From contig JAISTL010000060.1 in the NCBI GenBank assembly GCA_031272615.1, positions 1 to 11,580 on the forward strand: a DNA stretch of 11,580 bases. Direction: 5' to 3'. This document shows, in pieces, positions 1 through 6,426 of this stretch. The notes beneath the pieces are model-generated. The model searched no databases and was not told the DNA's origin. It saw only the letters and a program-made list of their open reading frames with translations. Source of the stretch: Methylobacteriaceae bacterium. GTDB lineage: Bacteria > Pseudomonadota > Alphaproteobacteria > Rhizobiales > Beijerinckiaceae. Position 1 is the stretch's first letter. Every line of letters starts with the position of its first letter. The position numbers and the translations under genes were made by a program.

Positions 1-150
1 ACGGACCGCGCTGAGGTGGTGCACGCCATGCTTGCGAGCGGGCACAGCCGCAGCGCCATCGCCCGCACGCTCAACGTTCACCGTCTCACCGTCGCCAACT
101 TTTTGAAAAGAAGCGAGGCGGCGTCTCACTTCCCCTCATCGCGGAAGTAG
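1..150 (+). CDS. C-terminal fragment of a helix-turn-helix DNA-binding protein (resolvase-like tail), partial at the window edge
   Basis: Frame 1 is open from the window edge to TAG at 148-150, giving 49 residues; the start lies outside. The visible part reads as a helix-turn-helix unit: a first helix (AEVVHAMLASG), then SRSAIARTLNV, a turn, and a recognition helix (HRLTVANFLKR). The spacing resembles the C-terminal HTH of serine recombinases of the Tn3-resolvase type, in which a DNA-binding tail follows the catalytic domain, but many small regulators end the same way. The last 25 bases overlap the 3' end of the convergent nadE gene. The catalytic part of a resolvase cannot be checked here, so the family is an inference. 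The HTH pattern itself is directly visible. Confidence 0.5.
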   Translation, partial: TDRAEVVHAMLASGHSRSAIARTLNVHRLTVANFLKRSEAASHFPSSRK

Positions 151-1796
151 TTGACAATCGGGTAACGGCGGTCGCGGCCGAAATTGCGGTGGGTCACCTT
201 GACGCCCGGCGCGGCCTGGCGGCGCTTGTATTCGGCGATGTTGAGCAGGCGCTCCACCTTCTTCACCGTGGCGACGTCGTGGCCGGCGGCGACGATATCC
301 TTGATGCGCATTTCCTCTTCCACCAGCTTTTCGAGGATGTCGTCGAGCACGTCATAGGGCGGCAGGGAATCCTGGTCCTTCTGGTTTTCCCGGAGTTCCG
401 CCGTCGGCGCCTTGGTGAGGATGTTGGGCGGAATCACCACTCCGTCGGGGCCTTTGGCGCCTTGGGGCTTCCAGGTGTTGCGCAGTGCCGCGATGCGGTA
501 GACTTCGGTTTTGTAGAGGTCTTTGATGGGGTTGAAGCCGCCGTTCATGTCGCCGTACAGGGTGGCGTAACCGACGGACACCTCGGATTTGTTGCCGGTG
601 GTCATCAGCATGATGCCGAACTTGTTGGAAATGGCCATCAGCAGCAGGCCGCGCATACGCGCCTGGATGTTCTCCTCGGCGACGTCGGGCTTGCGGCCGG
701 CGAACAGCTCCTTGAGCGACTCGTTGGCCGAATCCACCGCACCGCCGATGGGGATGGTCTCGTAACGGGCGCCGAGATTGGCGGCGCACTGCTCGGCGTC
801 ATTGAGCGAATCCCTGGACGTGTAACGGTAGGGCAGCATGACGGCCAGCACCTTGTCAGCGCCCAGGGCGTCAACGGCGATGGTGGCGCAGAGCGCCGAG
901 TCGATGCCGCCGGACATGCCGAGCACCACGCCGGGGAAGCGGTTCTTGCCGACATAATCCCGGAATCCGAGCACACAGGCGGCGTAATCGGCCTTGTCGC
1001 CCTCCTCCACCCCGGTGAACGCGGCGGGGGCGCAGAACCAGCCTTTCGGCCCCTTCTTCCACTCGGTGAGCACAACGGCTTCCTCAAAAGCCGGCAGCTG
1101 GCAGACGACCTCGGCATCGGCATTCATGACGAAGGAGGCGCCGTCAAACACCAGTTCATCCTGGCCGCCGACCATGTTGAGATAAGCAAGCGGCAGGTTG
1201 GTTTCCTCGATGCGATCCCGGGCGATGTCGTAACGGGTGCCGATTTTGTTGCGCCAATAGGGCGAGCCGTTGGGAACCAGCAGGAAATCCGAACCCTTTT
1301 CGAACAGCGGCCGCACCACATTGGGAGTCCACACGTCCTCGCAGATGGGGATACCGATGCGGGCGCCCTTGAAGATGACGGGCGAAGGCTCCGGACCGGC
1401 GACGAACACCCGTTTCTCGTCAAACACGCCGTAATTGGGAAGGTCCACCTTGTAGCGCAATTCGGCGATACGCCCGTTCTCCAGCAACGCCACGGCATTG
1501 TGCAGTTTGCCGTTCTCCACCCACGGCACGCCGATCAGCACCGCCGGGCCGCCCGCGGCCGTTTCCGCGGCGAAGGCTTCCAGCGCATCGCGGCAGGCCT
1601 CCTGGAACGCGGGTTTGAGCACCAGATCCTCGGTGGGATACCCGGCGACGAACAGTTCCGGCAGCATCACCAGGTCAGCGCCGAGGCTTTCCGCCTGTGT
1701 GCGGGCGTTGCGGGCCTTGTCGATATTGCCCTTGATGTCGCCGACGATGGGATTGAGCTGCGCCAGGGCGATTTTCAAGCTGTTCGCGGTGTTCAT
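126..1796 (-). CDS. nadE: Glutamine-dependent NAD(+) synthetase
   Basis: Catalyses the ATP-dependent amidation of deamido-NAD to NAD in the cytosol, using glutamine as the nitrogen source. The 556-residue protein has the two domains of the long NadE form. The N-terminal nitrilase-like glutaminase (about 1-260) shows its Glu-Lys-Cys triad at E47 (LPELF), K116 (YKVDLP) and C152 (PICEDVW). The C-terminal synthetase carries the ATP-pyrophosphatase P-loop SGGIDS at 295-300 and the TTGNKSEVSVGYATLYGD segment near 399-416. The start at 1796 is preferred over ATGs up to 26 codons upstream: similarity begins at KIALAQLNPIVGD, and AGGAG lies 10 bases upstream of this ATG (1807-1811). It follows azlD by 112 bases, so it may have its own promoter. 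Length and motifs are complete. Confidence 0.97.
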   Translation of the reverse strand: MNTANSLKIALAQLNPIVGDIKGNIDKARNARTQAESLGADLVMLPELFVAGYPTEDLVLKPAFQEACRDALEAFAAETAAGGPAVLIGVPWVENGKLHNAVALLENGRIAELRYKVDLPNYGVFDEKRVFVAGPEPSPVIFKGARIGIPICEDVWTPNVVRPLFEKGSDFLLVPNGSPYWRNKIGTRYDIARDRIEETNLPLAYLNMVGGQDELVFDGASFVMNADAEVVCQLPAFEEAVVLTEWKKGPKGWFCAPAAFTGVEEGDKADYAACVLGFRDYVGKNRFPGVVLGMSGGIDSALCATIAVDALGADKVLAVMLPYRYTSRDSLNDAEQCAANLGARYETIPIGGAVDSANESLKELFAGRKPDVAEENIQARMRGLLLMAISNKFGIMLMTTGNKSEVSVGYATLYGDMNGGFNPIKDLYKTEVYRIAALRNTWKPQGAKGPDGVVIPPNILTKAPTAELRENQKDQDSLPPYDVLDDILEKLVEEEMRIKDIVAAGHDVATVKKVERLLNIAEYKRRQAAPGVKVTHRNFGRDRRYPIVNYFRDEGK

Positions 1797-1838
1797 GACC
1801 TTCTGTCTCCTCATGAAACGTAAGTTGGCAATCATCCC

Positions 1839-1866
1839 TTCATAGCAACGAAGCCGCCCGGCGCAA
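1839..1866 (-). promoter_or_regulatory. Possible weak promoter for nadE
   Basis: On the minus strand TTGCGC (1861-1866) is followed after 16 bases by TATGAA (1839-1844), about 40 bases upstream of the nadE start. The -10 box matches the sigma70 consensus at 4 of 6 positions and the -35 box at 3 of 6. It sits in the azlD-nadE gap, which shows no convincing terminator for azlD. The poly-T run at 1891-1897 is on the plus strand, the wrong strand for azlD. Low certainty. Confidence 0.25.
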
Positions 1867-1908
1867 AGCGGCATTCGTTCTCACACGACGGTTTTTTTGG
1901 CGGTGGCG

Positions 1909-2265
1909 TCAATGGAGGAAGGCGGCAAGCCCGTAAACCAGCATGGCGAGGATGATCGCCAGGCCGGCATTGCCGGTTTTTTTCGATACGACCACCGCCA
2001 CAGCGAGGCTGACGACATAGGCGACGATCTCGATGAGCCGGGCGGCGCCGTCAAAGGCGGAAACAGCGCCGATGAAATCCGGCACGATGGTCACCGCGGC
2101 AATGGCGGCGATCAGCGCCGGGCCGAGGGTGTGCCCGGGCGAGTCCTCGTCGGTGACGGCGCGCAGGATGCGGTTGTCTTCCTTGAGGAAAAACGGCAGC
2201 GCCCGCACCGCCCAAGTGACGGCGCACATCAGCAACAGAATGGGAATCAGCACCGTATAGCTCAT
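1909..2265 (-). CDS. azlD: AzlD-family small subunit of a branched-chain amino-acid exporter
   Basis: Small inner-membrane partner of AzlC. AzlCD pairs export branched-chain or related amino acids and amino-acid analogues; the substrate here is not known. The 118-residue protein starts at an ATG with a strong ribosome site (GGAGGG, 7 bases upstream). It has about four hydrophobic segments (roughly 3-20, 47-64, 76-93 and 98-116) and the family pattern TWAVRALPFFL near 17-27. The frame stays open further upstream, but that region lies inside azlC. The ATG overlaps the azlC stop as ATGA (2262-2265), so the two subunits are translationally coupled. Length is usual for AzlD. Confidence 0.9.
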   Translation of the reverse strand: MSYTVLIPILLLMCAVTWAVRALPFFLKEDNRILRAVTDEDSPGHTLGPALIAAIAAVTIVPDFIGAVSAFDGAARLIEIVAYVVSLAVAVVVSKKTGNAGLAIILAMLVYGLAAFLH

Positions 2266-3008
2266 GGCCGCGCCCTCCGGGCGGAAAGCGCCGCCACCAC
2301 AACGCCGCAGAGCGCGCCGCCGAGAATGGCCGGGGCGGTGAACCCGGCGCTGCCCAGCACTCCGGCAATCACCAGCGCCGTCAGCACCGGCAGGCGGTTG
2401 CGGGCGTTGAAGTTCTGGACGACCAGAACCAGAAACAGCGCCGGAAAGGCGAAGCGCAGGGCGGCGTCGGCCTCGGGCGAGGCGTCGGCAAGGGCGACGC
2501 CGAGCAGCGCGCCCGCCGCGGTGCCGGCAATCCACGAGAGATACGACGCCAACGCCAGGCCGAAAAACCACGGCGCATCGGGCGTGACGGTTTCACCGGC
2601 GGTTTCCCGCTGGTGGATGTCGGCCAGGGCCACGGCAAACACCTCGTCGGTGAGGCCCCAAGCCAGCGCCAGCCGCGCCTTCAACCCCGGCGGCAGCAGC
2701 TTGGCGACAAGCGGGCCGTAAAGCAGATGCCGGGTGGAAATCATGGCGCACAACACCAGAATGTAGGCCAGCGGCGTTCCGGCCTTGACGGCGGCGAGCA
2801 GGATGAACTGGACGGCGCCCTGATAGATGAAGACGGACATCGACACCGCCTGCAGCGGGCTGATGCCGGCGGGCACGCAACCGGCGCCGAAGGCCATGGC
2901 CACGGTGAAATAGCCGATCACAATCGGCAGGGCGGCGCGCATTCCAGCGCGAAACCGGAGCAGACCGGGAGAAGACGCGGCGGAGGCGGAAAAGGGCGTA
3001 TCGGGCAT
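2262..3008 (-). CDS. azlC: AzlC-family large subunit of a branched-chain amino-acid exporter
   Basis: Main membrane subunit of the AzlCD amino-acid efflux pair. The 248-residue protein has a short polar N-terminus (1-20), then repeated hydrophobic helices. Family motifs are visible: GAGCVPAGISPLQAVSMSVFI near 41-61, YQGAVQFILLA at 62-72, the STRHLLYGPL segment at 91-100, and GLTDEVFAV at 118-126. The start is 77 bases after the dctM stop, with GAGGA (3020-3024) 11 bases upstream. That gap shows only a 5-bp stem (3031-3035 with 3043-3047) and no U-tract, so read-through from the TRAP operon is possible. Membership is clear; the transported amino acid cannot be told from the sequence. Confidence 0.92.
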   Translation of the reverse strand: MPDTPFSASAASSPGLLRFRAGMRAALPIVIGYFTVAMAFGAGCVPAGISPLQAVSMSVFIYQGAVQFILLAAVKAGTPLAYILVLCAMISTRHLLYGPLVAKLLPPGLKARLALAWGLTDEVFAVALADIHQRETAGETVTPDAPWFFGLALASYLSWIAGTAAGALLGVALADASPEADAALRFAFPALFLVLVVQNFNARNRLPVLTALVIAGVLGSAGFTAPAILGGALCGVVVAALSARRARP

Positions 3009-3085
3009 GAAAAGAGGAGTCCTCGGCAGAAAGGGCCCTCATCCCTTAATGCCGACGGCGCGGAAAGGCAATTGTCCGGTTCGGT

Positions 3086-4381
3086 TTATCCCTGATATCC
3101 GAGGAGGCGCGGCAGAAACAGCACGAAATCGGGGCAGAGCACCAGAAAGGCCAGCACCGCCAGCAAGGCGAAGATGAACTTCCACGATTCGCGGATGATG
3201 TCTGAAAGCGGAATGCCGGTGACGCCGTTCAAAATGAACAGCAGCACGCCGAAGGGCGGAGTGATGAGGCCGATCATCATGTTGACGACGAGAACGACTC
3301 CGAAATACACCAGATCGATGCCGAGATCCCGGCACGAGGGCACCAGCATCGGAATCACCACCAGCAGCATGATGATGGTGTCAAACATGCAGCCCATGAC
3401 CAGAAACATCACGTTGACCACCAGCATGAAGGTGAGGGCGCTGAAGTGGGAATCCGAAATCCACACCGCCAGTTTGGCCGGCAGGTTTTCCGACGCGGCG
3501 ATGTAGTTGATGAGGAACGCGCCGGAGAGAATCACACCCACCGAAGCGCTGGCCTTGGCGGCGTCAATCATGTGGTGCAGGAAGCCTTTGACCGACAGCT
3601 CCCGATAGAAGAACGCCGCCAGCAGGAAGGCATAGAAGGCGCAGACGGCGGCGGCTTCGGTGGGCGTCATGGCGCCGCCCCTCAAGCCGACGATGAGAAT
3701 GACCGGCAGCATCAGCACCGGAATGGCCATGAAGGTGCGCTTGGGCAGTTCCCGGAGCGGCACCACTTCGTCGGGTTGGAAATTGTTGCGGCGCGCCACC
3801 CCCATGACGATGCCCATCAGCGAGGCGCCCATCAGCATGCCCGGGAGCAATCCGCCGATGAACAGGTAACCGATGGAGGCGCCGGAAACCAGCGCATAGA
3901 GAATCATCGGGATGGACGGCGGAATCACCGGGGCGATGGTTGACGCCGCCGCGGTGAGGGCGGCGGCAAAACCCGGCGAATACCGGCCGGTTTTCAGCAT
4001 CAGATTGGTGATGAGACGCCCCATGCCGGCGGCGTCGGCCACCGCCGAACCACTCATGCCGGCGAACAGCACATTGGTGACGATGTTGACGTGGGCCAAG
4101 CCGCCGCGGAAGCGCCCGAAGGCCGCCAGACAGAAGCTGAGAAGCCGGTTGCTGATGTTTCCGGCATTCATCAGGTTGGCGGCGAGGATGAACAGCGGCA
4201 CCGCCAGAATGGTGTAATTCTCGAACATGCCGTTGAGAACCTGCTCGGCCACCAGGCCAGGATCTGCGCCGACGATGGCGACATAAACGGCGCCGGCGAC
4301 CATCATGGTGTATCCCACCGGCACACCGGCGATGAACAGACCGAACAGGGTGAGCATGGAGAGTGTGAAGGCGTGACTCAT
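3086..4381 (-). CDS. dctM: TRAP transporter large permease subunit (DctM)
   Basis: Large membrane subunit of a tripartite ATP-independent periplasmic transporter, which moves a substrate handed over by DctP using an ion gradient, usually Na+. The protein is 431 residues, normal for DctM, and almost wholly hydrophobic, as expected for about 12 helices. Typical motifs are GMSGSAVADAAGMG (108-121), PVIPPSIPMILYALVSGAS (151-169), a loop with GAMTPTEAAAV near the middle, and GLITPPFGVLLFILNGVTG near the C-terminus. The start overlaps the dctQ stop as ATGA (4378-4381), and a strong GGGGAGG lies 7 bases upstream inside dctQ. The substrate is unknown. The next gene on the strand is azlC. Confidence 0.96.
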   Translation of the reverse strand: MSHAFTLSMLTLFGLFIAGVPVGYTMMVAGAVYVAIVGADPGLVAEQVLNGMFENYTILAVPLFILAANLMNAGNISNRLLSFCLAAFGRFRGGLAHVNIVTNVLFAGMSGSAVADAAGMGRLITNLMLKTGRYSPGFAAALTAAASTIAPVIPPSIPMILYALVSGASIGYLFIGGLLPGMLMGASLMGIVMGVARRNNFQPDEVVPLRELPKRTFMAIPVLMLPVILIVGLRGGAMTPTEAAAVCAFYAFLLAAFFYRELSVKGFLHHMIDAAKASASVGVILSGAFLINYIAASENLPAKLAVWISDSHFSALTFMLVVNVMFLVMGCMFDTIIMLLVVIPMLVPSCRDLGIDLVYFGVVLVVNMMIGLITPPFGVLLFILNGVTGIPLSDIIRESWKFIFALLAVLAFLVLCPDFVLFLPRLLGYQG

Positions 4382-4965
4382 GACGATGCCTCCCCGGTTT
4401 CGGGTGTGTCAAATCCGGCGGTTTTATCGAATCCCGCGGTGATGGCGCCCCCGGTCACCGGCGCGAACACGGTGAGGGCGGCAATCAGGGCCGTCCACAG
4501 GCAGCGTAGAATCAGCACGAAGGTGAAAACGATGAAAATCGAGAAGACGTAATCCTTGCGCCAGAACAGCGCCGGAGTTTTCTCCACCCGCATGAAGGTG
4601 ACATAATCGATGATCCCCCAGCTCACATACAGCATCATGAAGGCGATGAACAGCGACGCGAGGGAGAGAAGCAGGCGGCGCGCCGACGGCGGCAGAGCGT
4701 CGGCGACAATGGTGAAGATCACGTGCTGACGGTCACGCAGCGTAAAGGAGCAGGCGACGAACACAATCCAGATATAGCAGATGATCGACAGCTCCTCGGG
4801 CCAGTTCAGCGGGCGGTTGAGGATAAACCGCATGAAAATCTGGGCGACGAACGCAAAGAACAGCGTCACGAACATCAACGCCGTGGCGTATTCGCTGATT
4901 TTGCGCAATATCCGCGATATCGAACCGATCGCAAGACCAATGGAATAGGCGGTGCCGTCCGTCAT
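4378..4965 (-). CDS. dctQ: TRAP transporter small permease subunit (DctQ)
   Basis: Small membrane subunit that pairs with DctM. The 195-residue protein has four predicted helices (about 25-48, 58-77, 98-122 and 138-166). The family signature follows helix 1: RFILNRPLNWPEELSIICYIW (46-66), with the usual W-x-E-E. The start at 4965 is supported by AGAGG 7 bases upstream. After the last helix there is a polar tail of about 25 residues with a small internal repeat (AGFDKTAGFD), longer than many DctQ proteins have; its role is unknown. The gene follows dctP by 102 bases and overlaps dctM by four bases, so DctQ and DctM are probably made together at a level set separately from DctP. Confidence 0.93.
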   Translation of the reverse strand: MTDGTAYSIGLAIGSISRILRKISEYATALMFVTLFFAFVAQIFMRFILNRPLNWPEELSIICYIWIVFVACSFTLRDRQHVIFTIVADALPPSARRLLLSLASLFIAFMMLYVSWGIIDYVTFMRVEKTPALFWRKDYVFSIFIVFTFVLILRCLWTALIAALTVFAPVTGGAITAGFDKTAGFDTPETGEASS

Positions 4966-5001
4966 GTGCCAACCTCTCGAACAGGTTAAAGACTGTGGGA
5001 A

Positions 5002-5020
5002 TCCGGGATGGGCTCCCGGA
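5002..5020 (-). promoter_or_regulatory. Hairpin in the dctP-dctQ gap (distal)
   Basis: TCCGGGA (5002-5008) and TCCCGGA (5014-5020) form a perfect 7-bp stem with a 5-base loop. It lies 36 bases before the dctQ start and is not followed by a U-run, so it is not a standard terminator. It more likely stabilises the 3' end of the dctP message, or weakens read-through into dctQM. The stem is seen directly; the role is inferred. Confidence 0.5.
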
Positions 5021-5027
5021 GGAAAAC

Positions 5028-5052
5028 GCGCCGGAGTGAAAAACGCCGGCGC
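5028..5052 (-). promoter_or_regulatory. Hairpin in the dctP-dctQ gap (proximal, possible attenuator)
   Basis: GCGCCGG (5028-5034) pairs with CCGGCGC (5046-5052), a 7-bp G/C-only stem with an 11-base loop. It begins 15 bases after the dctP stop on the minus strand and is followed by GTTTTCC, a short and imperfect U-tract. This resembles a leaky terminator that lowers permease expression relative to the binding protein. The structure is seen; partial termination is inferred. Confidence 0.5.
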
Positions 5053-5067
5053 ATTGGAAAAGAGACG

Positions 5068-6072
5068 TTATTTCACCGCGTTGATGCGGTCAATGAGGCC
5101 GGCGGGCCAGGATTTGGCATATTCCGACTTCAGGTATTCCTCCTGAACCTGCTTGCGGAAAGCGTCGACATCCGGCGCATAAACCTTCAGCCCCTGGGAT
5201 TTGAAGAATTCCAGCAGTTCCTGCTCATCCTTGATGCGGTTTTCGTTATTGAATTTCACCGCGGCGGCGATGGCCTCGTCAATGGCCTTCTGCTGCTCGG
5301 GAGTGTAGGAATCCCACGCCTTCTTGGCAATGGTCAGGAAGATGCTGTCCACGAGGTGGTCGGTCAGCACGATCTGCTTGGTGACTTCATAGAATTTCGC
5401 CGCCTTGTCGGTAGGCAGCGGGTTTTCCTGCCCGTCGATCACGCCGGTCTGCAGGCCGGTGTAGATTTCGCCGAAGGCCAGCGGCAGCGGGTTGGCGCCC
5501 AGCGCCTTGCCGAGGAACTGCCAGGTGTCGGTGGTCGGCATACGCAGCTTGACGCCGGCGAGGTCAGCCGGGGTCTTGATTTCCTTGTCCGTGCGCAGGT
5601 TCAGCTGGCGGGTGCCGAGATAGGCGACCTTCAGCACATGCAGATCCATCTGGTCCTCGACCAGCTTGTACATTTCCTTGCCGATCTCGCCGTCAAACAC
5701 CTTGGCCTGATGGTCCGGGTCCCGCAGAAGGTAACCGGCGGTGAAAATCGACCACTCGGGAATCTGCTTGGAAATGTCAAAGGCGGAAATCATGGCCATT
5801 TCCAGGTTGCCGCGCTGCATGGCCACCGGTTCGGCGCCCTGCTTGAATAATACGCCGTTCAGATGGATTTCCACATCGAACTGGCCGGGCAGAAGCTCAT
5901 TGAGTTTGTCTTTGAACACATAGAGCTGCTTGGCGTGCCAGTCGGTATCCACCGCCGGCGACGAGATGCGGATTTTGAGCGGCTGCTGCGCGAAAGCAGG
6001 CGCAACCGCAAGCGCCAGGCCCGTTCCAAGTGCCAAAGCCCCCAAGGCCCTGCGTGTAAGTGATGAGTGCAT
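5068..6072 (-). CDS. dctP: TRAP transporter periplasmic substrate-binding protein (DctP family)
   Basis: Periplasmic receptor that binds the substrate, usually a carboxylate, and delivers it to DctQM. The 334-residue precursor begins with a clear signal peptide: TRR at 6-8, a hydrophobic core, then A-F-A before Gln29 as a likely cleavage site. The RR pair only loosely resembles a Tat signal. DctP features in order are the PEWSIFTAGYLLRDPD region (105-120), GVKLRMP with Arg177 at the position that usually binds the substrate carboxylate, and GLQTGVIDGQENP (206-218). The start at 6072 is chosen because of the signal peptide and AGGGGAA 5 bases upstream; the frame is open 63 codons further up, but that part is the untranslated leader. 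Known TRAP receptors bind C4-dicarboxylates, sugar acids, sialic acid and others; the ligand here is undetermined. Confidence 0.95.
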   Translation of the reverse strand: MHSSLTRRALGALALGTGLALAVAPAFAQQPLKIRISSPAVDTDWHAKQLYVFKDKLNELLPGQFDVEIHLNGVLFKQGAEPVAMQRGNLEMAMISAFDISKQIPEWSIFTAGYLLRDPDHQAKVFDGEIGKEMYKLVEDQMDLHVLKVAYLGTRQLNLRTDKEIKTPADLAGVKLRMPTTDTWQFLGKALGANPLPLAFGEIYTGLQTGVIDGQENPLPTDKAAKFYEVTKQIVLTDHLVDSIFLTIAKKAWDSYTPEQQKAIDEAIAAAVKFNNENRIKDEQELLEFFKSQGLKVYAPDVDAFRKQVQEEYLKSEYAKSWPAGLIDRINAVK

Positions 6073-6211
6073 GATGGTTCCCCTTTTTGAATGCCTGCTG
6101 ATATTCAGACCTTGCCCGGTCCGTTCCGTGAAAAACACAGACCCGCTCTTGTGCCGGCTCCCGCGGCCTGTGGACAGGGTCTTGACGAGCCGCCGGAAAG
6201 AGTGCCTGCCA

Positions 6212-6239
6212 ATCGTTCTCTGATTTAGAACGATGTTCT
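6212..6239. promoter_or_regulatory. Operator-like overlapping palindromes at the dctP start point
   Basis: ATCGTTCT (6212-6219), a 7-base spacer, and AGAACGAT (6227-6234) form a perfect 8-bp inverted repeat. The right arm is also half of a second palindrome, AGAAC-GAT-GTTCT (6227-6239). Three GTTCT/AGAAC half-sites therefore alternate within 28 bases. They lie just downstream of the predicted dctP -10 box, at about +1 to +30, where a bound repressor would block transcription. A further TCGTTC half-site (6264-6269) is inside the promoter spacer. No regulator gene is adjacent, so the family of the binding protein (GntR, IclR, LacI or other) is not assigned. Confidence 0.6.
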
Positions 6240-6248
6240 TATTTTTCA

Positions 6249-6277
6249 AAGGTATCACCAAAGTCGTTCCGTGTCAA
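6249..6277 (-). promoter_or_regulatory. Sigma70-type promoter of the dctPQM operon
   Basis: On the minus strand an exact TTGACA (6272-6277) is followed after 17 bases by TACCTT (6249-6254). The -35 box is perfect and the spacing ideal; the -10 box matches 3 of 6 but keeps the key T, A and final T. The start point would be near 6241, giving a leader of about 168 bases before dctP. A strong -35 with a weak -10 and an operator at the start point fits regulated expression. Confidence 0.55.
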
Positions 6278-6335
6278 CAACTGAGAGAATTCTGTTCACC
6301 ATTCTTGCCGTGGCGTTTCCCGGTATCGCGGAGGT

Positions 6336-6364
6336 TTGCCAAACGTCGGGATTACAGATATAGT
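6336..6364 (+). promoter_or_regulatory. Sigma70-type promoter for the glycosyltransferase pair
   Basis: TTGCCA (6336-6341), a 17-base spacer and TATAGT (6359-6364) each match consensus at 5 of 6 positions. Transcription would start near 6371, leaving a leader of about 55 bases before the first glycosyltransferase at 6427. It points away from the dctP promoter and does not overlap it. Confidence 0.55.
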
Positions 6365-6426
6365 CCACGCCGTTTCCCGGACCTTCACCCGCCCGCCTTG
6401 GTTCGTCAAGCCGGCATCGGACGATT

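Larger units (their letters stand above)
6073..6426. other. Divergent intergenic control region between dctP and the glycosyltransferase genes
   Basis: A 354-base stretch without a convincing gene. It holds, left to right, the predicted dctP leader of about 168 bases (6073-6240), an operator-like palindrome cluster (6212-6239), the minus-strand dctP promoter (6249-6277) and a plus-strand promoter (6336-6364). The leader has nested inverted repeats: GGCTC (6156-6160) with GAGCC (6187-6191), enclosing CCTG (6167-6170) with CAGG (6175-6178). Short open frames here show no protein-like features. Confidence 0.7.

Noticed and set aside
189-1823. A 544-codon open frame on the plus strand, antisense to nadE
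   Set aside because: It is the complement of a clear nadE gene. Long antisense frames are common in G/C-rich genes, and the translation lacks any coherent domain and is rich in H, G, D and V, as expected for such shadows.
1885-1900. Poly-T run as a terminator for azlD
   Set aside because: The T-run is on the plus strand, while azlD is on the minus strand, and no stable stem precedes it.
6073-6261. N-terminal extension of dctP by 63 codons
   Set aside because: The signal peptide begins at the ATG at 6070-6072, which has a good ribosome site. The extension is basic, without family similarity, and covers the operator and the predicted start point.
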